The notes under the pieces were generated by a model that saw nothing but the letters and a program-made list of their open reading frames with translations, did not search any database and was not told the DNA's origin. DNA of 6,144 nt from Candidatus Woesearchaeota archaeon. GTDB taxonomy: Archaea > Nanobdellota > Nanobdellia > SCGC-AAA011-G17 > JACQNH01. Each line of letters starts with the position of its first letter. Position 1 is the first letter of the stretch. Both the position numbers and the translations under genes were made by a program. Location: the NCBI GenBank assembly GCA_016203175.1, contig JACQNH010000092.1, forward strand, positions 1-6,144. The letters are read 5' to 3'. This document shows positions 1-6,034 of this stretch, one piece after another.

Positions 1-132
1 GATGAATTAAGAAAAATAAGGAATCAGATTAGCTATCGTGGTATTTTTATAGATAAAAGCTACTTGATTAAAAATGAATTAGAGTTTCAGCATATAATTA
101 AAACACTTAAAAATAGCTTAAAATCGGTTTGA
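1..132 (+). CDS. C-terminal fragment of an unidentified protein, possibly HEPN-like
   Basis: The first frame is open from the window edge and ends in TGA at 130-132, giving 43 residues of a gene that begins outside the window. The visible tail is charged and probably helical: an Arg-rich start (ELRKIRNQISYRG) is followed by a Lys/Glu-rich helix that ends in LKNSLKSV. The 'IRN.ISYRG' stretch resembles the last helices of small archaeal HEPN-like proteins, which often sit beside toxin-antitoxin genes. The classical R-x4-6-H motif is not present in what can be seen, so this family guess is weak. The stop lies only 5 bases from the end of the convergent PIN gene. Codon use matches the neighbouring genes. 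I am fairly confident it is coding and not confident of its function. Confidence 0.5.
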   Translation, partial: DELRKIRNQISYRGIFIDKSYLIKNELEFQHIIKTLKNSLKSV

Positions 133-137
133 TGAGT

Positions 138-545
138 TTATTTTTCTATTAGACCTAAAAATCCTGAAGGGCTGATTATTTTTATGTTGTTAACCTTATC
201 CAAGCTTAGAAGATCTTCATCATTTGATATTATATAATCTGCTTTACCATCAATTGCTAATTCAATGAACATGTTATCTTTTGGATCTTTACATAGATGA
301 ACGCTTGTTTTTATTTTTACTATATTAGATGTTTCTTTCAATAACCTCAGGAATTCTTCTTTAAGCTATTTTTCAATAAAATAAAATTTATTTCTTGATA
401 GAACCCCCCTTAATTCTTTCATTGTTTCTCTCGAGATTAAAAGAGTAAAATTATTGTTTAAGCATGAATTTAATATCCTTCTTGGTTTACCTTCTTTCCA
501 ACCAATAGCTGATATTAATATAGAGGTGTCTATAACGAGATTCAT
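138..545 (-). pseudogene. PIN-domain toxin (VapC-like, COG1569-type) interrupted by an in-frame TAG
   Basis: Reading from ATG 545-543, the frame encodes MNLVIDTSILISAIGW, the first PIN strand with catalytic Asp6. It continues through ISRETMKELRGVL (Glu40/Glu44 region) to residue 59, where TAG at 366-368 interrupts it. The same frame then continues without a shift (LKEEFLRLLKE) through CKDPKDNMFIELA and ADYIISNDEDLL, which hold the remaining PIN acidic residues, to ISPSGFLGLIEK and TAA at 138-140. Ignoring the TAG, the protein has 135 codons, normal for this PIN group. PIN proteins of this type are Mg2+-dependent RNases and the toxin half of VapBC-like pairs. Its start overlaps the antitoxin stop as ATGA (545-542). 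A fragment starting at Met 341-339 is open but lacks half the active site, so it is not a plausible separate gene. The simplest reading is an inactivated toxin. Sequencing error or TAG readthrough remain possible. Confidence 0.8.
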
Positions 546-800
546 TTTGCATATCTATAGGATTGTATCTCTTTTTTAATATCTGTTTCTTTTATACCTT
601 CCTTCTTAAATTTCTCTGGAAAAGTATCTAATAATTTTCTCATTCTCACTTGAATATTGCTTTCAGATATCTTTTTCATTAAAAGAGCCTTTATCACTTA
701 CTAATATTAGTTTAGTGTTTTTTGAGAAGCCTAACCCTGCCCTCATACGTCTAGGGATAACTACCTGACCTTTACTTGAAACGGTTGCTAAATCTATCAT
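542..800 (-). pseudogene. SpoVT/AbrB-type antitoxin with a +1 frameshift
   Basis: ATG at 800-798 begins MIDLATVSSKGQVVIPRRMR followed by AGLGFSKNTKLILVSDK. This is a typical swapped-hairpin AbrB/MazE-like DNA-binding domain (residues 1-37). The original frame then runs out at TGA 663-665 after 45 residues. Skipping one base at about 688-692 opens the adjacent frame: ALLMKKISESNIQVRMRKLL, then a charged helix ending in EGIKETDIKKEIQSYRYAK and TGA at 542-544. That is the expected C-terminal toxin-binding helix, so the gene was about 85 residues long. The restored frame stops exactly on the PIN start codon (ATGA overlap), which shows the two were translationally coupled. The upstream open frame reaching 911 is discarded, because Met at 800 sits 31 nt after a TATA box and starts precisely at the domain. 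Such proteins neutralise the toxin and autorepress the operon. Confidence 0.8.
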
Positions 801-825
801 TTTAACTAGTAAGGTATAGATTACG

Positions 826-831
826 TATAAA
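826..831 (-). promoter_or_regulatory. TATA-like element of the antitoxin-toxin operon
   Basis: On the minus strand TTTATA (the complement of TATAAA at 826-831) begins 31 nt before the antitoxin ATG at 800. That spacing places transcription start on or next to the ATG, meaning a leaderless mRNA, and it matches the other promoters in this window. The 89-bp gap 801-889 carries this promoter and the divergent transporter promoter. Confidence 0.5.
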
Positions 832-851
832 GATTTTGGGTTTTTAAACAA

Positions 852-879
852 CCAAAAAGTATTTAAAAGTAGTTTTGGT
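852..879 (+). promoter_or_regulatory. Transporter promoter: BRE/TATA with flanking inverted repeat
   Basis: CCAAAAAGTATTTAA at 852-866 combines an A-rich BRE-like stretch with a TATA-like core beginning at 860, exactly 30 nt before ATG 890. This predicts a leaderless transcript. The core is bracketed by a 7-bp inverted repeat, ACCAAAA (851-857) and TTTTGGT (873-879). A further TTTTGG lies at 834-839. The same 15-bp block recurs at 1591-1605, also 38 nt before an ATG. The inverted repeat could be an operator overlapping the TATA box, which is inferred from position only. Confidence 0.6.
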
Positions 880-889
880 ATTAAATGGG

Positions 890-1573
890 ATGGTAATCGA
901 AACTGAACCACACATGAAATATTTCAGCATTATTTCTACACTCTTTGTTGCTATGTTAATGATTTCTAATACTGTGTCTTCAAAATTATTTAGTTTAGGA
1001 CCTTTTATATTTGCAGGTGGAATTATTGTTTTTCCAATAACCTATATTTTTGGCGATATTTTAACTGAAGTTTATGGTTATAGGCGTTCAAGAAAAATAA
1101 TTTGGACTGGATTTTTTGCGCTTCTATTTATGTCATTAATTTATTTGATTGTGGGGATTTTACCATCTGCTCCTTCTTGGAATAATCAGCAAGCTTATAT
1201 GAACATTTTAGGTATTGTACCAAGAATAACTATTGCATCATTAATTGCATATTGGGCAGGAGAATTTTCAAATTCTTATGCGCTTGCAAAATTAAAAATA
1301 TTAACTAAAGGAAAGTATTTATGGATGAGAACAATAGGCTCAACAATTTTAGGAGAGGGTGTGGATACTATCCTATTTGTTTTAATTGCATTTTATGGAG
1401 TTTTCCCTGGTTTGATGTTGATAATAGCTGGATTGTCTGGTTATGTTTTTAAAGTTCTTTATGAAATTATAGCAACACCAATAACTTACAAGGTTGTTAA
1501 ATTTTTAAAAAAAGCTGAGGGTTGCGACCACTTTGATTATGGTACTAATTTCAATCCTCTTTCTTTTAAATAA
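890..1573 (+). CDS. Queuosine/archaeosine precursor transporter, VUT family (YhhQ-like)
   Basis: This is a 227-residue integral membrane protein of the VUT/COG1738 (formerly DUF165) family, whose bacterial member YhhQ imports 7-cyano-7-deazaguanine or related precursors. An archaeal copy would supply preQ0 for archaeosine in tRNA (inference). About six hydrophobic segments are visible. Family signatures are Asn27 and the SSK at 30-32, the loop FPITYIFGDILTEVYGYRRS (48-67) with Asp56 and Glu60, RITIASLIAYWAGEFSNSY (112-130), then LWMRTIGSTILGEGVDT (144-160), and the C-terminal DYGTNFNPLSF tail. Length is normal. The frame is open back to a TTG at 875, but ATG 890 is preferred because the TATA box lies exactly 30 nt upstream; ATG 914 is an alternative. 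There is no Shine-Dalgarno. The gene stands alone, diverging from the broken TA operon. Confidence 0.9.
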   Translation: MVIETEPHMKYFSIISTLFVAMLMISNTVSSKLFSLGPFIFAGGIIVFPITYIFGDILTEVYGYRRSRKIIWTGFFALLFMSLIYLIVGILPSAPSWNNQQAYMNILGIVPRITIASLIAYWAGEFSNSYALAKLKILTKGKYLWMRTIGSTILGEGVDTILFVLIAFYGVFPGLMLIIAGLSGYVFKVLYEIIATPITYKVVKFLKKAEGCDHFDYGTNFNPLSFK

Positions 1574-1590
1574 CAAGTTGCATTAAGAAT

Positions 1591-1606
1591 CCAAAAAGTA
1601 TTTAAG
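1591..1606 (+). promoter_or_regulatory. Glycosyltransferase promoter, near-copy of the transporter promoter
   Basis: CCAAAAAGTATTTAA at 1591-1605 is identical to the block at 852-866. It lies at the same distance (38 nt) from the ATG, with the TATA-like core starting 30 nt before ATG 1629. TTTTAGG at 1612-1618 occupies the position held by TTTTGGT in the other promoter. A leaderless transcript is expected. Confidence 0.6.
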
Positions 1607-1619
1607 TCTTATTTTAGGC

Positions 1620-1625
1620 TTTTTT
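1620..1625 (+). terminator. Short T run, possible archaeal terminator of the transporter gene
   Basis: Six consecutive T residues follow the transporter stop by 46 bases. Archaeal RNA polymerase can terminate on coding-strand T tracts without a hairpin. The tract also lies inside the next promoter's initiator region and there is no stem-loop, so the assignment is weak. Confidence 0.2.
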
Positions 1626-1628
1626 CTT

Positions 1629-2555
1629 ATGAAAATTTCAGTTATTGTACCAGAATACAATGAAGAAGCGAATGTAATCCCTTTGTATAAGAAGGTTTGT
1701 GATGCTTTAAAGAATTATGATTTTGAGTTAATTTTAGTGGATGATGGAAGCAAGGATAAAACTTTTAACATTATAGAAGGTATTGCTAAAACTGATAAAA
1801 GAATGGTAGGAATAAAATTAAGGAAGAATTCTGGACAGACAGCTGCTTTAAGTGCTGGTATAAATAATGCTAAAGGGGATATTATAGTTACGTTAGATGG
1901 GGATTTGCAGAATGATCCTTATGATATCCCAATATTAATTAATAAGATTAGGAATGAGGGTTATGATGCTGTTTCTGGTTGGAGGGCGGATAGGAAGGAT
2001 CCATTTTTTAAGAGGATACATTCAAAATTTGCAAATTATTTAAGAAGAAGATTAATAAGAGATAATGTTCATGATGCTGGTTGTGCATTGAAAGCTTATA
2101 AAAAGGAAGCATTAGAAGGTATTGATTTATATGGAGAGATGCATAGATATGTACATGCTTTAGTTGCTTTAAGAGGTTTTAAGGTTGGAGAGGTAAGGGT
2201 AAGGCATCATCCTAGGTTAAGAGGAAAGACAAAATATAATTATAAAAGATTAATTAAAGGATTTTTGGATTTGTTATATGTGAAGTTTTGGAGTGATTAT
2301 TCAACAAGGCCTTTGCATTTTTTTGGAACTTTGGGTTTAATTCAATATGTTTTAAGTGTATTAATTTTAATTGAACAAATAGTAAAGGCGTTAATTATAA
2401 AAAAATTATTATTAGGACCTTTATTGTTGCTAGCAGTTTTATTTGTTGTAACTGGAACTTTGTTTATAATTTTTGGATTTTTGAGTGAGATTTTAATTAG
2501 AACTTATTATTCAAGCAAAAATAAGAAACCTTATGAGATTGAGAAGATAGTTTAG
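1629..2555 (+). CDS. Family 2 glycosyltransferase, polyprenyl(dolichyl)-phosphate sugar transferase type, membrane anchored
   Basis: This 308-residue protein has a GT-A domain and two C-terminal membrane helices, the architecture of DPM1/ArnC/GtrB-type enzymes that move a sugar from a nucleotide donor onto a polyprenyl phosphate at the cytoplasmic membrane face. Visible motifs are VPEYNEE (7-13), the nucleotide-binding VDDGS (37-41), the metal-binding DGDLQNDP (90-97), HDAGCALKAYKK (148-159), GEMHRYVHAL (169-178) and RLRGKTKYNY (196-205), the RxxGxSKY-like element. Membrane segments lie at about 229-250 and 264-286, followed by the usual cytoplasmic tail SEILIRTYYSSKNKKPYEIE. The start is fixed by the first-residue match to the family and a TATA box 30 nt upstream. 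It ends with TAG; the following 21 codons stay open in frame into the next gene. The sugar cannot be read from sequence. The nearby AsnB suggests surface-glycan synthesis (inference). Confidence 0.9.
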   Translation: MKISVIVPEYNEEANVIPLYKKVCDALKNYDFELILVDDGSKDKTFNIIEGIAKTDKRMVGIKLRKNSGQTAALSAGINNAKGDIIVTLDGDLQNDPYDIPILINKIRNEGYDAVSGWRADRKDPFFKRIHSKFANYLRRRLIRDNVHDAGCALKAYKKEALEGIDLYGEMHRYVHALVALRGFKVGEVRVRHHPRLRGKTKYNYKRLIKGFLDLLYVKFWSDYSTRPLHFFGTLGLIQYVLSVLILIEQIVKALIIKKLLLGPLLLLAVLFVVTGTLFIIFGFLSEILIRTYYSSKNKKPYEIEKIV

Positions 2556-2587
2556 ATAATAATAGTAGTAAATAAATCATTCAGAAG

Positions 2588-2600
2588 TTTATTAAATATA
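2588..2600 (+). promoter_or_regulatory. TATA-like element of the small membrane protein gene
   Basis: TTTATTAAATATA at 2588-2600 begins about 30 nt before ATG 2619, the spacing seen at the other genes here. The surrounding 2556-2618 gap is almost entirely A and T, so a chance match is likely enough to keep confidence moderate. T runs at 2601-2605 and 2608-2610 could also end the upstream transcript. Confidence 0.4.
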
Positions 2601-2618
2601 TTTTTAATTTTATTTTAT

Positions 2619-3026
2619 ATGAAATTCGATGATTTTAATGAAAATGTACAAGAAAGGTTAGCTTTGTTAATGATAACTGCTTATGAATCTAAATTGAATC
2701 AAGGACTTCTAAAAAGCATAAATTTTGTTAAAGAAAATAAAAGAGAAATCTTTGATTATTTGAATGGAGGTATAAATCTTGGAATAGCACAGTTTATTTT
2801 GTTATATCCTAATAAATATAATTTTTTAGCACCAATTACGAATTATAACCACCAAAATTATAATATGTTATTAGCTTTACCTTTTTTAGTGGGTGGGGGA
2901 TTTCATTTTTTTAAGGCAGTGAGGTCTATGATGAAAAATTTAGAAGGTAAGGATTTGGAGAATAATGTCTTAGAAAAGAATCCTGTTGATCAAAACAATT
3001 ATTGGCATAGTATGTTTAAAGTGTAA
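2619..3026 (+). CDS. Unrecognised small membrane protein
   Basis: This 135-residue protein matches no family I recognise. The N-terminal 50 residues are charged and probably helical (FNENVQERLALLMITAYESK). Two hydrophobic stretches follow, at about 51-64 (GINLGIAQFILLYP) and 83-101 (MLLALPFLVGGGFHFFKAV), joined by an Asn/Tyr-rich loop (NYNHQNYN). They are short, so two membrane helices or a hairpin are plausible. The C-terminus is polar. There is no signal peptide. Codon use matches its neighbours, and a TATA-like element lies 30 nt before the ATG. It sits between the glycosyltransferase and AsnB on the same strand, with gaps of 63 and 38 bases, so it may be a partner of either; that is inference from position. 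It is in the same frame as the upstream gene with no stop in between except that gene's TAG. Confidence 0.7.
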   Translation: MKFDDFNENVQERLALLMITAYESKLNQGLLKSINFVKENKREIFDYLNGGINLGIAQFILLYPNKYNFLAPITNYNHQNYNMLLALPFLVGGGFHFFKAVRSMMKNLEGKDLENNVLEKNPVDQNNYWHSMFKV

Positions 3027-3032
3027 TAAAGC

Positions 3033-3040
3033 TTATAATC
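3033..3040 (+). promoter_or_regulatory. TATA-like element of asnB
   Basis: TTATAATC at 3033-3040 lies 32 nt before ATG 3065. It immediately follows the TAA of the previous gene, within a 38-base gap. The spacing fits a transcript starting at or a few bases before the ATG. A purine-rich GGTAAAAGAAGAAA stretch (3051-3064) precedes the start but is not a convincing ribosome binding site. Confidence 0.4.
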
Positions 3041-3064
3041 TGATTTAGTAGGTAAAAGAAGAAA

Positions 3065-5002
3065 ATGTGCGGAATTGCTGGATTCTTTGGAATGGAAGAT
3101 AAGCCTCTCTTAATGAGAATGACTGATAGTTTGGAGCATAGGGGTCCTGATGATTTTGGTTATTACATAGATAGAAATGTTTGCTTAGGTCATAGAAGAT
3201 TAAGCATTATTGATTTAAGCAGAAGAGGGAAACAGCCAATATTTAACGAGAATAAAGATATTTGTGTTGTTTTCAATGGGGAGATTTATAATTTTAAAGA
3301 GTTAAGAAGGGAATTAGAAAAAAAGAATCATAAGTTCAAGTCTGATACAGATACTGAGGTAATTGTACATGCTTATGAAGAATATGGTGAAAAGTGTTTG
3401 GCTTTGTTTAATGGAATGTTTGCTTTTGCTTTATATGATGGTAAAAAGAAGAGAATATTATTAGCCAGGGATAGAATGGGGGTTAAGCCGTTGTATTTTA
3501 CTTTTTCAAATAAGGTGTTATATTTTGCTTCTGAGATTAAAGCATTATTAGAAAATAAAAGGATTAAAAGGGAGATAAATTATAGAGCTTTGCATGATTT
3601 TTTAACTTTTAGATGCAATTCTACTTCAGAAACAATGTTTAAAGGAATTTATAAGTTAGCTCCTGGTTATTATTTGACTTATGATTTCAAAAAAAATTTA
3701 ATGATAGACAAATATTGGAATTTAACTGTTAAACCTGATACTACAATGACTGAATTGGAATTAAGTGAGAAATTATATGAATTAATCAGGAATTCTGTCA
3801 AGATGAGGATGATTAGTGATGTTCCTTTAGGAGCTTATCTATCTGGTGGTATAGACTCTGGAACAATATTAAGTTTTATGGCTGAATTTAGTAATAAACC
3901 TGTTAAGACATTTTCTGTTGGTTTTGGATTTGAGGAAGAATATAATGAATTGAATGAAGCAAAATTTTTATCTGAATATTTTAGAACAGATCATAAAGAG
4001 ATTATAGTTGAACCAGAAACTTTGGGGATAATACCTAAGATTATATGGCATGCTGATGAACCTATGGCAGACCCAACTTCTATTCCTGTTTATTTATTAT
4101 CTAGAGAAACTAAACCTAATGTAACTGTTGTATTGACTGGTGATGGGGGGGATGAGCAGTTCGGAGGTTATGAACAGATTAAGATTATGAATTTGTATAA
4201 TCAATATGGAGATAAAATTCCTGGATTTGTTAAAAGGATTATGCCTAAAGTTGCTAAAAGCATTCCTAATAAATTTTTAAATAAACTTTTTAAGTATGCT
4301 TCTGAATTAGGGGAAGAAGGGATAAATAGATTTGATAGGTTTTTAAATTCTGAAAATGATGCTGAAAGATATTTAGAATTAGTAAGTATTTTCAATGATG
4401 TTGAGAAGAACGAGGTTTATAGCGATGATACTGTTTTGAAAACCAGCAATTTTAAATTAAGTGAAGAAATAACTAATAAATATTTTAGCAAAGATATGGA
4501 TTTTTTGAATCAGGTTTTATATTTAGATAATGATAAGATACTAGCTGAAGACATGATGATGAAGGCGGATAAAAATACAATGGCTTTTGGTGTTGAGGAG
4601 AGAACCCCATTTTTAGATTATAGAATTACTGAATTTATGGCTACTGTTCCTGTAAATTTAAAGATTAATGGTGGTGTAGATAAATATTTGTTAAGAAAAG
4701 CAATGGCTAGAAGCTTACCTGAAAGAACCATTACAAGACAAAAATCAAGATTTTTCGTTCCAATTAATAGATGGTTTGAAGAAGGAAATTTAATGGACGT
4801 TGCAAAAATGATACTATCTAGGGAAAATATAAATAAAGCTGGAATATTTAATTATAATTATATTGAAAAGATGTTTAATAACTATAATAGAAGCAAATTA
4901 TTTTATTCTAGACAATTGTGGTGTTTATTGACTTTTGAGGTATGGAGAAAGATGTTTATTGAGGGAAGACCTTTGAATACTTTAGATAGGTTTGTGGACT
5001 AA
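3065..5002 (+). CDS. asnB: Asparagine synthetase (glutamine-hydrolysing), class II AsnB family
   Basis: This 645-residue enzyme has an N-terminal Ntn glutaminase and a C-terminal ATP-pyrophosphatase synthetase domain. It transfers ammonia from glutamine to an AMP-activated carboxylate, aspartate in the standard enzyme. The start is certain because Cys2 of MCGIAGFFG is the nucleophile exposed after Met removal. Glutaminase motifs include RGPDDFG (26-32), LGHRRLSIIDLS (41-52), VFNGEIYN (69-76), the DTDTE segment and LARDRMGVKPLY. The synthetase has the PP-loop SGGIDS (260-265), WHADEPMADPTS, LTGDGGDEQFGGY with GDGGDE at 359-364, MMMKADKNTMAFGVEERTPF with EERTPFLD at 511-518, and RQKSRFFVPINRWF. 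Length suits the AsnB group found in glycan clusters as well as in primary metabolism. Given the glycosyltransferase upstream, it might amidate a sugar carboxylate instead (inference). All catalytic motifs are intact. The stop lies 3 bases from the tnpB stop. Confidence 0.95.
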   Translation: MCGIAGFFGMEDKPLLMRMTDSLEHRGPDDFGYYIDRNVCLGHRRLSIIDLSRRGKQPIFNENKDICVVFNGEIYNFKELRRELEKKNHKFKSDTDTEVIVHAYEEYGEKCLALFNGMFAFALYDGKKKRILLARDRMGVKPLYFTFSNKVLYFASEIKALLENKRIKREINYRALHDFLTFRCNSTSETMFKGIYKLAPGYYLTYDFKKNLMIDKYWNLTVKPDTTMTELELSEKLYELIRNSVKMRMISDVPLGAYLSGGIDSGTILSFMAEFSNKPVKTFSVGFGFEEEYNELNEAKFLSEYFRTDHKEIIVEPETLGIIPKIIWHADEPMADPTSIPVYLLSRETKPNVTVVLTGDGGDEQFGGYEQIKIMNLYNQYGDKIPGFVKRIMPKVAKSIPNKFLNKLFKYASELGEEGINRFDRFLNSENDAERYLELVSIFNDVEKNEVYSDDTVLKTSNFKLSEEITNKYFSKDMDFLNQVLYLDNDKILAEDMMMKADKNTMAFGVEERTPFLDYRITEFMATVPVNLKINGGVDKYLLRKAMARSLPERTITRQKSRFFVPINRWFEEGNLMDVAKMILSRENINKAGIFNYNYIEKMFNNYNRSKLFYSRQLWCLLTFEVWRKMFIEGRPLNTLDRFVD

Positions 5003-5007
5003 ATTTT

Positions 5008-5021
5008 ACAGAACAATCTGT
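5008..5021. other. Small inverted repeat between asnB and the element end
   Basis: ACAGA (5008-5012) and TCTGT (5017-5021) form a 5-bp stem with a 4-base loop just after the asnB stop. It may be part of the right end of the element or a weak bidirectional terminator. It is short and AT-rich enough to be accidental. Confidence 0.25.
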
Positions 5022-5027
5022 GAACTA

Positions 5028-5068
5028 CTCAGCCTGATAAAAGGCTGAGCGTCTGATGAAAGACGCTC
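5028..5068. repeat. Two tandem hairpins sharing bases, right-end structure
   Basis: CTCAGCCT (5028-5035) pairs with AGGCTGAG (5042-5049) around a 6-base loop. GAGCGTCT (5047-5054) pairs with AGACGCTC (5061-5068) around another 6-base loop. Both stems are perfect 8-bp and share 5047-5049, so only one can be full length at a time. The loops are near copies (GATAAA and GATGAA). Subterminal hairpins are a defining feature of IS200/IS605 ends. Confidence 0.75.
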
Positions 5069-5122
5069 TTGAGCTTCCTGCTTCATTAATGCTTGACTCG
5101 TAGACTCCTTCTTTGGGAGATA

Positions 5123-5142
5123 ATAAGAACCTGGGTTCTTAT
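5123..5142. repeat. Third 8-bp hairpin within the tnpB 3' region
   Basis: ATAAGAAC (5123-5130) and GTTCTTAT (5135-5142) form a perfect 8-bp stem closed by a 4-base loop. It lies inside the tnpB frame, after the last catalytic motif, where the protein tail is not conserved. It is a likely part of the same structured RNA as the tandem hairpins. Confidence 0.6.
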
Positions 5143-6034
5143 GTTCCGCCGCCAGAGGCATCTCTACAGGCTTAAGATCCGACAATTCCTGCCGTACTTT
5201 TAATTGTTTTAACATTTTGTTCTTTATTTTTAATGCTGAATTATAATCCCTGGAAATATCTAATCCACAATTACTGCACTTATGTTCTCTGTCCCCTAAT
5301 TCTTTTTTTACTAGGCTATTACAATTGCTGCATCTTTGTGTTGTTCCATATGGATTGACTTTTATTAGTAACTTACCAGCGTTTTCAGCTTTGTAGGTTA
5401 ATAATTGTCTTAGTTTATTCCAGGAAGCATCATTTATTGATTTCGATAAATGTCTTTTAACCATGTTTTTTATTCTTAATCCTTCTATTACTATTAGATC
5501 ATAGTTCTTGATGTAATAACTTGAGATTTTATGAAGAAAATCCTTTCTTAGGTTTGTTATCTTTTCATGCTGCTTTGCTAGTTTAATTCTTGATTTTTCT
5601 CTGTTTTTACTTCCTTTTTTCTTTTTTGATAATACTCTTTGTAATTTCTTTAGTTTTATTTCATTGTTTATCAAATGTCTTGGGTTTTTTATTATATTAT
5701 TTTCACTATCGTGTATAATGTTGATTAAACCTAGATCTATTCCTACTGCTTTGTTTATGTTTAATTTAATTTTAGGCTTGTTAATCTCCTCTGCGGTTAT
5801 TATTGCAAACCATCTTCCTGAATTCTCTTTCTTTATTGTTATTTGTTTTATTTTACCTTTTATTTCTCTATGTGATTTTATTTTTATTTCACCTATTTTT
5901 GATAATTTTATTTTGTTTAATCTTTTTCCTGTTTGGATTAATTTGAATCCTGATTGGTTATAGAGAACTTTGAATAAATAGGTTTTTGAGTATTCTTTCT
6001 GCTCAAAAACAGTAAAATCTCTAATTACTCTTTA

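Larger units (their letters stand above)
5022..5170 (-). ncRNA. Candidate omega-RNA (reRNA) at the tnpB 3' end
   Basis: TnpB nucleases use a guide RNA derived from the 3' end of tnpB and the adjacent right end of the element. Here the last ~150 bases of tnpB are clearly richer in G and C than the rest of the window. They contain three 8-bp stems (5123-5142, 5047-5068, 5028-5049) on the expected strand. The guide would be the sequence 3' of the right end, which would run into the antisense of the asnB end. The assignment rests on position, strand and structure; the exact limits are unknown, and the encoded TnpB is truncated. Confidence 0.4.
5006..6031 (-). pseudogene. tnpB: TnpB RNA-guided nuclease, N-terminally truncated
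   Basis: The frame is open from just after TAA 6034-6032 to TAA 5008-5006, 341 codons. It has no ATG or GTG; the first possible start is a TTG at 5674 inside the nuclease domain. Counting from 6031, it shows the pre-RuvC region (YNQSGFKLIQTGKRL, LSKIGEIKI), RuvC-I VGIDLGL (Asp99), the basic bridge helix, RuvC-II LIVIEGL (Glu183), the zinc ribbon CSNC...CSNC (Cys234, 237, 252, 255) and RuvC-III RDYNSA (Asp262). The whole catalytic triad is intact. In the full-length ISDra2 protein the first Asp is near residue 190, so roughly 75-90 N-terminal residues are missing. None of the three minus frames in 6035-6144 supplies them. TnpB cuts DNA next to a target motif under omega-RNA guidance and helps the element persist. 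The shorter open frame from the TTG would lack Asp99 and be inactive. Confidence 0.8.

Noticed and set aside
138..341. Open frame of 67 residues as an independent small gene
   Set aside because: It is the C-terminal half of the PIN gene, continuous in frame with the N-terminal half across a TAG, and lacks half the active site.
875..889. TTG 875 as the start of the transporter
   Set aside because: It lies only 15 nt after the TATA core and inside the promoter inverted repeat; ATG 890 has the same 30-nt spacing as the other genes.
663..911. 82-residue open frame as the antitoxin start and end
   Set aside because: Residues before Met at 800 overlap both divergent promoters and do not resemble the family; the true C-terminus continues in the adjacent frame.
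4201..4395. Minus-strand open frame of 64 residues within asnB
   Set aside because: It is the antisense shadow of a well-conserved enzyme and has no family features.
5034..5059. Box C/D sRNA on the plus strand (CTGA and TGATGA motifs)
   Set aside because: The motifs fall in hairpin loops and stems of the element's right end, and the C, D', C', D order and spacing are not met.
5664..5963. Plus-strand 99-residue hydrophobic open frame
   Set aside because: It is the complement of the Lys/Ile-rich TnpB core; A-rich coding strand gives Phe/Ile/Leu on the other strand.
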